From Lepturacanthus savala (lineage: Eukaryota > Chordata > Actinopteri > Scombriformes > Trichiuridae): DNA of 64,000 nucleotides. Of this stretch, positions 26,301-59,650 are shown piece after piece; the first letter of the stretch is position 1, and each line of letters opens with the position of its first letter. Under the pieces are notes generated by a model. It saw only the letters and a list, made by a program, of their open reading frames with translations, did not search any database and was not told the origin of the DNA. The stretch lies in assembly GCA_030544235.1 (NCBI GenBank), contig CM060471.1, forward strand, positions 1,126,348 through 1,190,347. Reading direction: 5' to 3'. The position numbers were made by a program, and so were the translations under genes.

Positions 26301-29300
26301 CTGCTGGCAATGTCACAAGACTGGGAGCTGAGAGTTGATTTGGGAAAACAACTAAAGTTCCCAGAGAATGTGGCAACAACACCACTAAGGCCAGACGTGG
26401 TGCTGATGTCAGCGTCTTCCAAGCAGGTCGTGCTCCTGGAGCTCACGGTCCTGTGGGAAGACCGCATCGAGGAGGCCAATGAGAGGAAGAGGGTAAAGTA
26501 CCAGGACCTGGTGGAGGAGTGTCGGCGCAACGGGTGGCAAGCAAGATGTGAGCCCATTGAGGTGGGGTGCAGAGGGTTCGCAGGCCAGTCCCTCTGCAGG
26601 GTGTACAGCATGCTGGGCATCACAGGGGCCAGCAAGCGAAGGGCCATTAAGGAGGCTATGGAGGCAGTGGAGGTTGCCTCGCGGTGGCTGGGGATCAGGA
26701 GAGGAGATCCGTGGGTAGGGTAGCACTTCCTGGGCACAGGCTACGGGCTGATCAGCCCCGGCAGGATCGCCTGGGGGAGAGTGTATGATGCTTGAAAGAC
26801 CCGAAACACTCCCAGGTATCATCACTGACGATGTGCCCAGGTTGCATCACTAGTTGATGTATGTTGAAAGTTTAAAAGCAATCTTCATTAATTTCATGTA
26901 AATAGTTGTCAGGGTTGTCTTGAGGAGAAAGACTCAAATGCACAGAACAGATGCAGTAAAGGATGTTTATTTTCTAGGAATAATCAAACTCTTCTACAGT
27001 GCAGGGCACACACCACACATACACACAATCTGACAATCACAGAACGAAGAAGTAATACAGGGAGGAACAGATTTCAAAATAAAATAGGAACTAAACAGAG
27101 GAGGGAACAGAGAACAACAGAATAGAAAACTGGATTAGAACAGTGACTAAATCCTTACAATAGTCTTCAATGTTTGGTATCATAATATTTTGTGAAATTA
27201 TATTTTGTCTTTTATTTTAGAATAGTTCTATTCACTTTTTACATACAGTAATATAAGTATAAGGATTATACTATATAATTATACATTATAATTATTGCCT
27301 ATTTATTTAATTAAAATGTTTCAACAAATATTACTGTGTTTGGTGTGTGTGTGTGTCAGTAGCAGCAGACCTGGGTCAGAAAGAATTGACAACCGAGTGC
27401 TCCGGGGACTTTCTGATACCGAGCCGACACGGACCAGGGTCATGTCTCCGAACTCTGGTCGAATTCCTGTCAGAGACTCACAACAGCCTGGTGAGAGAGG
27501 CCAGGAGAATGAGCTGCCAGGAGGACAGGTACTACAGTACTACAGCACTACAGTACTACAATACAACAGCACTACAGTGCAACAGTACTACAATCACTAC
27601 AATACAACAGTACAACAATACAACAGCACTACAATACAACAGCACTACAGTACATCTGGTCACTGATTTCAAAATAACCACTGTGTTCTATACTTCTTCC
27701 TTTTCCTCTTCAGTTTAGTAACTGTTTGCTTTCAGCTGTAGTATTATCATAAACAATGTTTACTCTTTAGTATTCTCCTTAGAGAATTCTAAGAATTCTA
27801 AGAAATTTAATACAGTGTCTCCTGAGTTATGTGAAAAATACTTTACAGGGTATCTACTGATACTGAAAAGCCTCAGAAGATATAAAAAGACTCAAATTAA
27901 TTTAACAAAACTTTAATATTTTCTGACTAATGTTAGTTATAAAATGCTTTTGTTTCAGATGTTTTGGCTGTTGAGAGACATTACACATGTTACACAGTTA
28001 AAAGTTGGGATTGTTTTTGACAGCAAATTGAGTTGCAGGAATATTTTTATGGATTGTTATGGTTTCATTGGAGACGGAGAGAATTCCGACACAGATACAG
28101 AGGCGTTGAGAACAAAGCTTATTACTTTCAAAAGTCCAACACAAAACACCCACCCGGAGGACAAATAGAAAATCTCAGAAACACAAAATCACAAGAGTAT
28201 CAACAGAAAAATCACCTGAGGGGAAAAACACACTAACACACTAACAAAAACTGTTAGGGGGAGAAAACCAATAACCAGGACTGCAAAAACTCAGTGGCTG
28301 CACAGAACAAGAAATCACAGAGGGGAAACAAGGGGGGGAACTCAAGGACAGGGACCTCCTTATCCAGACCGAGGACAGAGAGGCTGCTGGCTCTGATAAT
28401 CATCTCTCACAAGGGAAGTGTGAGTGAGAGCGGTTGAAATAAGGAGCCTGATTGGAGATGCAGGGCAGGTGTGTCTGGAGCCTCGCTCCTGAGATGCTTC
28501 AGCCCCGCCCCTCTGCCTGCACCTGCTGACAGGGAAAGGGACAGAGAGAGAGAGCAGCTGGCAGACAGACACATCAACACCAGTACCATGATATTTTCAG
28601 TCAACACAATCAGTCACTACATTTAGCTACAGTAGTTAGGAAGGTCATCCACTCATGAGTGGAAAAGGAAAAGGCAAAAACCTCAGTTAATGATCATTTT
28701 TAAACCTTTTTTTTACCATTTTACATGTCTTATCCAGGTCCAGGTTGCATTAGGTTAATGAATTATATTATTAGGAATTATTGTATTGTATAAATTATTA
28801 TTGTTAAACACTATGTGGTATTATTTAAAAGGTTTGACAAAATTATAAATCTTTTAAAAATCTGTTTTCAATCCATATGTTAAACTGGCAACAAATCTGA
28901 ATCTAGTTCAAATATTGCTGTACTCAAACACACACTTTGTTAGCCAATCGAATGCATGCACACACATGCACTTTGTAGCTTAGTACCCACGTCATGTGAG
29001 TGCTATGATTCTGCTTTTTCTTCCAATCATAGAGACAAAAGATAAAATGATTTTCAGCTTTGCTGAGATCCTGTCATGCTAAGCAGTGTTTAGGCAAATG
29101 GTAAACTCAGCCTTCTGTATCATATTTATTTGTGCATCACCTCACATGCCATTATAGGAACACAGCTACATGTGAGACATAGCTACTGCAACAGGATCCT
29201 CTTCAGCACACATTCAAAGCTTCTCAATAAACTCTAACTCTAACAACTCTGCTGCCAGCCTCACTCCACTCAGTTTTTACCTATTTGTTTATCTATGTAA

Positions 29301-31737
29301 TTGCCTTTGAAAATGTTTTGTATAATATATAAAGTATAAAAATATTAGTAGTAGCAGTAGTAGTTTGTATTGTTATGATGATTATCATTAACACGTCATT
29401 GTAGCCTCTTGTATTTATTTCATGCATTTCTGTTTTTAGTCTAAACATAGCCCTAAGCCTGCTTAAAAAACAGCCGATCAGAGACATTCTCCTGTTTTAT
29501 TTCCTTAGTGAGTACAGTGTACCTTTGCAAAGGGTATTGGAATCCCAGCTGTCTCAGTGCCACCCAGAAAGAGAGCTGCTACCTCTGGTTTTAGCAAACT
29601 GCCACTACACCTTGAAGAAAGGCGGCGAGACAAGCAGTAGCTATGACCTGCCCGAAATCCAAACCCAGTTGGCCCGTCGATTCCTGGCTGGAAAACCACT
29701 CATCCAAGTGGTAAAGACCAGATAAATGAAGCAAATAACTGCATGCAGGGGCCAGATAGTATTAAACCAAATGTTAACCAGCAGTTTTATGCACTTGTAT
29801 CAAAACAGGACACCTCAAGGTACTTGAACAGACACCTTCAGGATTTCTCTGTGGTCCTAACTGAGGTCAGAGAAAAGATTCGTCAGGTAAGACCATTTCA
29901 GTTATTTATGGACTTTACGGTACCAAAGTCTTCATCTGGAACTGACTAATGCAAGCTGAAGAATGTTCACAATAATTTCTCCTGTAGGATTTCCAGTGGC
30001 TACTTTATTAGAGGTCAAATTCCTTCCTGCCACTGCTCTGGTCTGCTGACAGTTTCTCTGCCCTCTGTGCTGCAGGATCCACTGAAGGGTTCGGTGAGGA
30101 GCGCCATGAGAGCCGTGCTACGCTCCTACACCGATGTTTGTGATGCTGTGTATGTGCTGGAGATTGGCCTGCGTTTCCTTGGCAAGACAGGCGGCAATCC
30201 TCAAGGTCAACTCCTGTCCTATCTCACTGGTTCTCTGCAGATGGGACCGCAGATTCCCAGCACTGTAGCCAAGGTACAAAACCACCAAACCAAGCCCACA
30301 CACTGATGCAAAGAATGTGATTATGGTGATCTCTTTGGAAACAAAGCAATTTTTTTTCTCACTACAAAATTCTGATTAAAACTAAAATACATGTTAAAGT
30401 CTAAATCTGAGTAAAACACTTTAACCCTGTCCATTTTTCATTTGAGGGTCTCGGAGAGAGCAAACTGGAACACAGCACATCCACCTGGCAGCTCCTGACT
30501 TGTTGGAAATCTGAGCTCATGCTGAATAGAAACCAAGTTAGTATTAATACAATTGTAAAACTCCAAGACTTTACATGATGAAGCAGTAAAAATAGATCAC
30601 CAATGGTCCTTTAAAAACTCCATCTGTGTCAACCACATATTTTGGTATTAATGCTATTATCTTCACTCATGACCCCTGCTGCCTGCCAGTGACTGAGAGC
30701 AAAATTTATGGGCTGTAATCCGTTGGAAGTGTGCTATGTGACATGGCAGGCGGCCAGAGATTGACCCCTCTAAAAACGTAATTCACAGTATTCTGTCTGG
30801 ACTGCAGTTTCTGCCTCAAAATTCAATATTTTAACAATTTAATTCATTGAAATGGAATAAATAACTGTGAGGTATGAGCGGTGATTCAGGTGGTTTCCAT
30901 CTAGGCCAAATACAAACATTCTAACACACATTTATGTTCATGTTTCAGGACCCTTTTCAGAGATTGCCCTCAGTGTTCCAGCAGAAGCTGTCAAATGAAG
31001 AAAAGAAGGGGCTGAAGGTTTTTCTTAGTCTCATAGACGTTGACATTTTCTCTCTGGAGCTGCATGAAATTCTGCTGCTGAAGACAAGCAACTCAGTGGT
31101 GGACCAGGGCTACCAACCTCACTGGGAGTAAGCACCCACACACATCCCATAAATACCTGACCACTTGTGAGATTCTGTAGGAGGTGATCCACCAAATGGT
31201 AAATAATATATACAGTTTACCCAAAAGGAGTTTTTAGAAATAAGCATTTTTATAAGCTTGTGAATAGAAAAGTGTGCCTTTTGTTAGTTCAAAGATTACC
31301 ACCTAAGTCTAAAGGAATCCATTGATTGTAAACAGCCTTAATCACACTAAAGTGTGGAGGTCTCACCCAGAGCTGCCCCCTGGGATTTGGAGCCTTTTGA
31401 CTTTCAGGACCAGAGCGTGACCCCTCCAAGCAGCAGCCATCTGTCAGGGAAAGCAGCTTAAGTTGCTGACCCCCCCCCCTCAGCTGCAGGTCACCGCTAT
31501 TGAAGCAGCAGCTGGGCAGGGAAGTGAATAGGAAAGCTCATGGAGAAGACAATGGACACAGTGCTAACAGTTGTTTTCTTCATTCCTGCCGTTTCCAGCA
31601 TCAGGTCCACTTTAGAGGCCCACTGGGAACAGAAACACCTTCCACCTCAGCTGGAGCTCCAGTCATTCCCGGAGGAGATCATGCTGGGACAAGGAGCTGA
31701 TGTGTGGAGGGCAGCTGTAGAGTTTAAAAGAAGATAA
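1019..31737 (+). CDS. rnf213: RNF213 (mysterin) giant AAA+ E3 ubiquitin ligase, 5' part missing
   Basis: This is the multi-exon 3' portion of rnf213. Forty-three exons, detailed in the segment entries below, have GT-AG borders and matching phases. Together they give about 10,950 nt of open frame, or roughly 3,650 residues, ending at TAA 31735-31737. Human RNF213 has about 5,200 residues, so the N-terminal ~1,500 lie before the window. Seen in order: AAA+ modules with Walker motifs (giant exon), helical E3 region, a RING finger (12771-12950), an RZ-type zinc finger (20647-21067) and the conserved C-terminus. From family knowledge, RNF213 is a cytosolic, lipid-droplet-associated ATPase and ubiquitin ligase that restricts intracellular pathogens, and human variants predispose to moyamoya disease. 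Fish may carry more than one rnf213 copy, so paralogue assignment is open. The frame appears intact. Confidence 0.93.
3277..7083 (+). CDS. rnf213: rnf213 giant exon with two active-looking AAA+ modules
   Basis: This single 3,807-nt exon encodes 1,269 residues in phase 0. A very large central exon is a hallmark of RNF213 genes. The first complete AAA module has Walker A GETGCGKT at 4189-4212 and Walker B LFFDEAN around 4381-4401, followed by a sensor-like AACNPY. The second has Walker A GKPGSSKS at 5206-5229 and Walker B VVVLDEIGLAED around 5419-5454. These match the two catalytic AAA units (AAA3 and AAA4) known in mammalian RNF213, which drive ATP-dependent conformational change and oligomerisation. 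Near 6590-6890 lies an acidic, Met/Glu/Lys-rich low-complexity insert (for example MEIEVAGKEQE and KMETETDVG), probably disordered. The exon then resumes the conserved helix LLLNCATPDAV and ends at GAG|gtatgcc. Confidence 0.92.
7175..10029 (+). CDS. rnf213: rnf213 exons 5-15 (post-AAA helical region)
   Basis: The exons are 7175-7311, 7400-7498, 7594-7706, 7793-7906, 7997-8055, 8179-8335, 8455-8590, 9026-9214, 9309-9442, 9555-9730 and 9823-10029. Conserved family motifs read through the junctions: LHQFDTEVSF, then ASAKYCTMNS, then YIGFQGG/VWNSVHIDDLR, and later QEGGTLRHTLW and PFSWLIK. The acceptor of the 8455 exon is unusual: only AG at 8453-8454 keeps the frame, giving LGVHFQRVLLSRL, whereas the nearby TTTCAG would introduce a stop. 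This region forms the linker between the ATPase ring and the E3 module; its exact biochemical role is not evident from sequence. Introns are mostly 80-140 bp; the 8591-9025 intron shows nothing recognisable. Confidence 0.87.
10579..11271. repeat. Palindromic MITE-like element, ~690 bp
   Basis: The two ends are inverted copies: CGGAGCCCCTCTGGTGGCAT at 10580 onward pairs with ATGTCACCAGAGGGGATCCG ending near 11270. Pairing continues inward over most of the element, through GATAGTGTTGATTGTTG versus CAACAATCAACACTATC and CAGTTTCAGC versus GCTGAAACTGTC. Both arms carry tandem short units of the type GTGGCCACGAGATACTAAT. No coding frame is present. It sits in the intron 10030-11421 of rnf213. The superfamily and target duplication are unresolved. 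Confidence 0.7.
11422..12389 (+). CDS. rnf213: rnf213 exons 16-18 (E3 region before RING)
   Basis: The exons are 11422-11609, 11701-11821 and 12289-12389, with donors gtgagt, gtaagt and gtcaca. They encode the helical stretch (VEDILALGICVEQ, SLWHWMLVVASFIQ, MQQLIRILNSYHTEC) that leads directly into the RING finger. The phases chain exactly into the 12771 exon. The third exon's donor (CTGAG|gtcaca) is weaker than its neighbours, but no other choice keeps the frame. The intron at 11822-12288 is AT-rich with no feature seen. Confidence 0.82.
12598..12661 (+). repeat. 3' tail fragment of a dispersed fish repeat
   Basis: The sequence AGGATTGGCTCCAGCAGACC, followed by a GCGGGTATAGAAAATGACTGACTGAC end, resembles the tail shared by many teleost SINE/LINE-like dispersed repeats (remembered consensus: GGCTCCAGCA...AAGCGG...AGAAAATGGATGGATGG). 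Only the tail is recognisable, in the rnf213 intron just before the RING exon. Confidence 0.4.
12771..12950 (+). CDS. rnf213: rnf213 RING-finger exon
   Basis: This exon encodes a complete C3HC4 RING finger. CPVC begins at about 12784, then CQHVVCLPC supplies the third Cys, the His and the next two cysteines, and CPKC closes the cross-brace. Spacing matches the human RNF213 RING (CPIC...CDHVHCLRC...CPYC). RING fingers recruit E2-ubiquitin. In RNF213 the RING is known to be dispensable for at least some ligase activity, with the RZ finger acting instead. All eight zinc ligands are present, so nothing suggests loss of function. The acceptor is ctccaaag and the exon ends in GTCAA|gttagt. Confidence 0.93.
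13099..13178. repeat. 80-bp hairpin-forming inverted repeat
   Basis: The left arm, ATTGTCAGCCTCATAGCATA and onward through TTAGTCCTATTTG, pairs with the right arm CAAAATAGGACTTAGGGAATT and onward to CTATGAGGCTGACAAT, with few mismatches and almost no loop. It lies in the rnf213 intron 12951-13890. A partial echo (TTATGCTATGAGGCTAACAAT) occurs near 22943-22963, so it is probably a dispersed palindromic repeat rather than a gene-specific structure. Confidence 0.7.
13891..20018 (+). CDS. rnf213: rnf213 exons 20-27 (between RING and RZ finger)
   Basis: The exons are 13891-14036, 14134-14233, 14726-14849, 15613-15814, 17854-18056, 18421-18540, 19583-19684 (or 19690) and 19776-20018. The phases are continuous. 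Conserved blocks include RNRCNSYFLEVVSRFC, VVRSVLPKLLLQH, DHTELYLLFVNCF, ARLRICLSTAAQLL, NDWHRVYLLRAL and YRALRDHLVQFLL, in the same order as in human RNF213. The 19583 exon can end at either of two in-frame GT donors, after CCGCAG or after GTGCAG, which changes the protein by two residues. Introns here are longer and repeat-laden (14850-15612 and 15815-17853). The 18541-19582 intron is AT-rich with no recognisable feature. Confidence 0.85.
14310..14434 (+). repeat. Short dispersed-repeat tail with (ATTG)n
   Basis: The segment ends in GAAAAGTGCTTTATAAATATTG followed by four to five ATTG units. This is the usual 3' end of several fish retroposon families (AAAGTGCT-TATAAAT followed by a simple tandem tail). 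The body has decayed beyond recognition. Confidence 0.4.
14955..15495 (+). repeat. Dispersed repeat, two partial tandem copies
   Basis: The phrase TTGGGATTGGCACCATGAAAA...TTCTGGTAATGATC-AGAAGAAATCC appears around 14998-15055 and again around 15308-15362. It recurs at 17388-17442 and, inverted, around 49220-49260 and 49530-49560. It is one repeat family seeded several times in this window. It has no coding capacity and lies in the rnf213 intron 14850-15612. Confidence 0.6.
16481..17575 (+). repeat. Composite SINE-like repeat with tRNA-like heads
   Basis: The composite starts with ACCTCTGCCAAGGAGGCTAT (16486 onward) and contains two tRNA-like promoter modules. The first has an A box TAGCCAAGTGG at 16917-16927 and B box GGGTTCAAATCC at 16961-16972. 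The second has B box GGGTTCAAGTC at about 17179-17189. It then runs into the body shared with 14955-15495. The heads look Leu/Ser-tRNA derived and are RNA polymerase III-type promoters. They are not functional tRNAs, as there is no cloverleaf with matching acceptor arms. The composite lies in the rnf213 intron 15815-17853. Confidence 0.6.
20647..21067 (+). CDS. rnf213: rnf213 RZ-type zinc finger, three small exons
   Basis: The exons are 20647-20731, 20813-20847 (a 35-nt microexon) and 20964-21067. Joined, they read QYFLPTMPDDD and onward, then YCANGHPCVVTE-CGRP, then STCPDCGVPIGG. The Cys/His set (C, H, C, C, C, C) is that of the RZ finger shared with ZNFX1. In human RNF213 this finger is required for ubiquitylation of lipopolysaccharide on cytosolic Salmonella and for RING-independent ligase activity. 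All visible ligands match the human finger, CPNGHPC...ECGRP...CIDC, from memory. Two introns interrupt the finger itself. Confidence 0.92.
21142..23508 (+). CDS. rnf213: rnf213 exons 31-36 (after the RZ finger)
   Basis: The exons are 21142-21286, 21398-21563, 21637-21725, 21812-22060, 23139-23265 and 23425-23508. Landmarks are TGHILGEASQRS directly after the RZ finger, LRLLTHLAMLQGA, the residues RQHWEKLLCDSAINPIV and SLPLLDLFLKK. Human RNF213 has the same order. The intron 22061-23138 contains AT-rich DNA and a piece of the palindromic repeat near 22943. The intron 23266-23424 is largely a (CA)n tract, whose polypurine/pyrimidine bias sits 30 bp before the acceptor. Confidence 0.87.
23298..23391. 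repeat. (CA)n microsatellite
   Basis: About 94 bp of uninterrupted CA dinucleotides lie within the 159-bp rnf213 intron 23266-23424, so the tract makes up more than half of the intron. Confidence 0.97.
23800..26850 (+). mobile_element. R2-like non-LTR retroelement with restriction-like endonuclease, decayed copy
   Basis: The element lies in sense orientation inside the rnf213 intron 23509-27359. Its pieces occur in the order of site-specific non-LTR retroelements. An N-terminal CCHC-type finger (CGKVCKNPRGLKIH, about 23896-23960) comes first, followed by reverse transcriptase (SAPGPSGVPYKVYK, VLWLDLTNAYGS, catalytic FMDDLTVT near 25400). Then come a CCHC motif (C 26071, C 26080, H 26104, C 26116) and a PD-(D/E)xK-type endonuclease core (PD at 26391-26396, E at 26439). 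A G run at 23822-23832 precedes the first reading frame. The 3' noncoding tail runs to about 26850. Exact ends and target duplication are not determined. Confidence 0.85.
23872..26723 (+). pseudogene. Broken polyprotein of the R2-like retroelement
   Basis: The coding region is split by at least four lesions. The frame is lost at about 24315, with further stops near 24410-24440. There is a stop at 25219-25221 within the conserved RT palm, and frame loss follows before FALAMNMLAKSA. There is another stop at 25594. Between the RT end (KFYFTLG, about 25565) and the resumed EEFKVSRTRE (about 25590) the region expected to hold the RT thumb is missing, which suggests an internal deletion; this is inferred from remembered relatives. 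The endonuclease part is itself split at 26232. The copy cannot encode a full protein. Confidence 0.8.
26851..27359. other. rnf213 intron remainder, unclassified repeat-like DNA
   Basis: Positions 26935-27160 are purine-rich (GAGGAGGGAACAGAGAACAAC) and resemble the low-complexity noncoding ends of dispersed fish elements. I could not assign a family. A GT-rich tract (GGTGTGTGTGTGTG, 27342-27355) abuts the next exon's acceptor. Confidence 0.35.
27360..27528 (+). CDS. rnf213: rnf213 exon 37 with tandem acceptor
   Basis: It encodes ADLGQKELTTECSGDF and onward to SCLRTLVEFLSETHNSLV, matching the human GLGLCATALVSYLIRLHNEIV region. The acceptor area reads CAG-TAG-CAG-CAG, giving AG at 27359, 27362, 27365 and 27368. 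All are in the same frame, so the first residues may vary. The donor GACAG|gtacta is the first unit of the adjoining TACTACAG repeat. Confidence 0.85.
27529..27655. repeat. Degenerate TACTACAG / CAATACAA satellite at a splice donor
   Basis: About 125 bp of imperfect units (TACTACAG, CACTACAG, TACAACAG, AATACAAC) start exactly at the exon 37 donor. Many units hold CAG and GTA, that is, potential decoy splice sites. Confidence 0.8.
27656..29508. other. rnf213 intron, mostly unclassified
   Basis: The intron is AT-rich with a purine-rich stretch at 28150-28600 (GGGAAAGGGACAGAGAGAGAGA, then a GCAGCTGGCAGACAGAC end) that resembles the noncoding portion of a dispersed element. No coding frame with family similarity was seen. 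Shadow frames of 60-75 codons here have no splice or homology support. Confidence 0.4.
29509..31737 (+). CDS. rnf213: rnf213 C-terminal exons 38-43 and stop
   Basis: The exons are 29509-29710, about 29785-29886 (alternative in-frame acceptor giving 29809), 30076-30273, 30447-30536, 30949-31127 and 31599-31737. The segment carries ERELLPLVLANCHYTLKKGG, RRFLAGKPL, YTDVCDAVYVLEIGLRFL, STWQLLTCWKSE, LELHEILLLK and the terminal PEEIMLGQGADVWRAA, each matching the human C-terminus in order. An acceptor at 29748 would leave a 38-nt intron and is judged too short. The stop TAA is at 31735-31737. Confidence 0.9.
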
Positions 31738-31895
31738 ATCATTTCTACAGAGAGATTATTTATACCTGTTAATTATTTTTCTATACATTATTTGTGTGCT
31801 TATATATAAGATAATATTATATAATAGGGTATGTTTTGATTAAACATACTTTTCTGTTATGTAAAAAAGGAAAATATATGGTCTGTTTTATTTTA

Positions 31896-31901
31896 AATAA
31901 A
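31896..31901 (+). terminator. rnf213 polyadenylation signal
   Basis: AATAAA lies 159 bp after the rnf213 stop, in a T/A-rich 3' untranslated stretch. A second AATAAA near 31948 is possible. Confidence 0.6.
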
Positions 31902-32480
31902 AAAAGCTTAGTAAAGTTTTAATAATGACATAGTAGTTGAGTTAGTCAATAAATCTATCTAATGCTATTTTGAACAATTATAAGAAACGAATAACGCTAT
32001 TATTTACCATAAGTGTCTCAGCTTAAGCAGTTTAAATTCACTTTTCATTACATCACACTGTCTCCAATCAGTGATAAATATGAGTCAAATGATGATACTT
32101 TACAGATACAAACAGCTTTGTTGATGAATCTATACTATTTAAAAACTTATTCTCACAGATTGGAACTTGTATATAGATTGATTTAGTGGTATCGATTTTC
32201 GTGCAGTTTATATATATGGAAATTGTGTCAATAAAATAATTTAAAAAAAACAATAACAGTATGCATCCTGGTTATTTCAAATGTATTTTGAGGAGAAAAT
32301 GTGTTTATATACCTAGGAACACGATACGAGTAATGTTTTATGAAAAGCGAGTTTTTATCTTCCAACAGTGATGATGGGAAAATGTTATTTAGCCATCCCT
32401 CCTCCTTCTGCAAATTCAACCAAACTGTTGTTTCTGTGGCACGCCTCTCTAATTCTGCATGAGAGACAGACAGCTCCGCT
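31902..32480. other. Intergenic spacer rnf213-cep131
   Basis: This is AT-rich DNA with no coding frame of note. From about 32430 the composition rises toward GC, leading into the cep131 promoter. Confidence 0.6.
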
Positions 32481-32560
32481 CAGCCAATCAGATGTAAGAA
32501 TAAACGAACAGCGTTAAACAATCCTCCACTCATATCAGCGGAGAGGTGGAGCTCCTTTGT
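32481..32560 (+). promoter_or_regulatory. Putative cep131 promoter with CCAAT box
   Basis: CAGCCAATCAG at 32481-32491 is a consensus CCAAT box on the plus strand, about 100-200 bp before the inferred first exon. No TATA box is apparent, as is usual for housekeeping and ciliary genes. I looked for an RFX X-box and did not find a convincing one. Confidence 0.45.
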
Positions 32561-32709
32561 TGATGCTGCTCTGTAGGTGTTACGCGTTATTTGGTTCAGT
32601 AGCGTTATACGTCCACTTTCACTGAGTATTAGAGGACTGTTTTGGGGATAAAACGCAGCCGGGAAGGCGTAAAAGAGATTATCAACGATGTTGCCACCCA
32701 GTTTTTAAA
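32561..32709 (+). other. cep131: Inferred noncoding first exon of cep131
   Basis: The relatively GC-rich stretch ends at a strong donor, TTTTTAAA|gtaagtag (gt at 32710-32711). The next acceptor in the gene is at 34459. The start is only estimated. A six-codon upstream reading frame (ATG 32688 to TAA 32706-32708) ends one base before the donor. Confidence 0.5.
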
Positions 32710-34459
32710 GTAAGTAGTTCCAGCTAACTTGCTTGCTGAGCGGCTAACGTCTGTTGAGGGGTTGATGGTTAATGTTAAGGACGTTAGCTAGAAATTTGAC
32801 AAGACTTCACCTGAAAAACAAACGATTTATATTCCTCCTTAGAGATAATATCTATAAGGACTGGAGATTTAGCTTAGTGTGACTGCTGAAACCATGTTTA
32901 ACAGGAGTGTCAAGAGGTTTTATCGATGTTTAACAGGAGTGTAAAGAGGCTTTATCTTAAACACGTTACGGTGCAAAACATCCCGATTTGCATTAGTTGG
33001 GAATAACGTTAATTTGGCCCAATATACAAGCCAACTTTTAGTGTTAGTTACAGTTTAATTACCGTCCGAACTTCCTATAAATAGGTCACTAGGTCCCAAA
33101 AATTATCTTGTTCACTTGCTTTACGACACTTGGTCTAGTGCTTTGTACATTGTAATTTATCATAGCCGGTTGTTGTTTTGTGATGGACACTTGCTGCTCT
33201 GAAAGGACAGGTTCACACTTCTCAAATGTGTGTTAAAACAAACAGTGACACCTGCTTTTCTTGCTGTAATCATTGATATAACCATAACAATGTAATTGAC
33301 GAGGGGCAAAAGCTGTAGTCCTCCCTTTATTACAAACCTCTATTCAAATGTTTACCTGAAGCTAACATGAAGCTTTAGTCATCCAAACGATTCAAATCAA
33401 GTAGATACCATAGAATACAACAGTGTTTAATGTGAAAGAGAAAAAGAGGGAGAAATAGACATTACTGCAAGAGGTGACACTGTAGACTAAATGAACATTT
33501 ACAAAGACAGCGACCCTTTAGACATGTAGTATATACTTTACTGATTCCGATTTAATCAATGGATGTTTTCCTCTGAGCTCCAGTGTGTAAAGGATCTTTT
33601 AAAAGCCAGTCTGAACAGGACTGATGCTCATTTGTGACCCTAACCTGTTTAAAAGGGCATTTGAGCTCACATTTCAGCAATCTCAGCAAAATCACATTTT
33701 ATTTATTATTTATTTTACCAATTAATCAGCCTGGTTGGGACCTGACATGTTAAATATTTGATTGCCAAAACACACCTACTAACTGTAAGTGTTGTTAGTT
33801 GTTTGTTTGTACTGCAGCTTTTTCTCCTGGGTTATCAGCCATCCCAGCTGTAACTACAGTGAGTGGTTTTGTTGTTCGTTACCATGGGAGACACAACAGT
33901 CAGAGGAAAGTGGCAGCTACTTCCTCTGTTGGATCCCAGGGGAAGTAGCATGTGTGCACTATTGTGCCTTTTTAAAGATCCCTTCCAGACATATTGTAAA
34001 ACATGGAAGACATATAATCTGCTTTGAATAATATGTGCTTTATGTTTTTTTCTACAAAAAAATTCAATTACCTCATTAAAAAAATATTTACCTCTTTCAT
34101 TGACAAATCCAAAATCAATGAATATACAAATATTTTTTGTTCAAAAACTGGACTTACCATACCTTACTTACTTACCTTACTTGGTCTCTTTCTTCACTGT
34201 AAAATCCATTGTCAGTGTTTGTGCCCTGGAGGCTTCATGTGTCTTCTTCAAACTTGTTTCAGTAACTGGTCCACAAATAGTTTCTTAATTAGTTGTGACG
34301 TCACTCTTATTTTCGATGAGCACAAAACTGAAAAACTGGAAACTACTGCCTGCATGTACACCATTCTGCACAGTACAGCTCAAATCTGATACTGATGTAA
34401 CAACAAGTAAATCATTTTTTTAAGTATGGGGACTTTAAACTTCTTTTGCTGTATTCCAG
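32710..34459. other. cep131 intron 1
   Basis: This is 1.75 kb of AT-rich DNA. No repeat family, RNA gene or coding exon was recognised. Confidence 0.5.
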
Positions 34460-34470
34460 GCTTTCAAAGG

Positions 34471-59650
<25,180 letters not shown>

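Noticed and set aside
29711..29748. A 38-nt intron giving an exon from 29749
   Set aside because: It is too short for vertebrate splicing. In-frame acceptors at 29784 or 29808 give introns of 74 or 98 nt.
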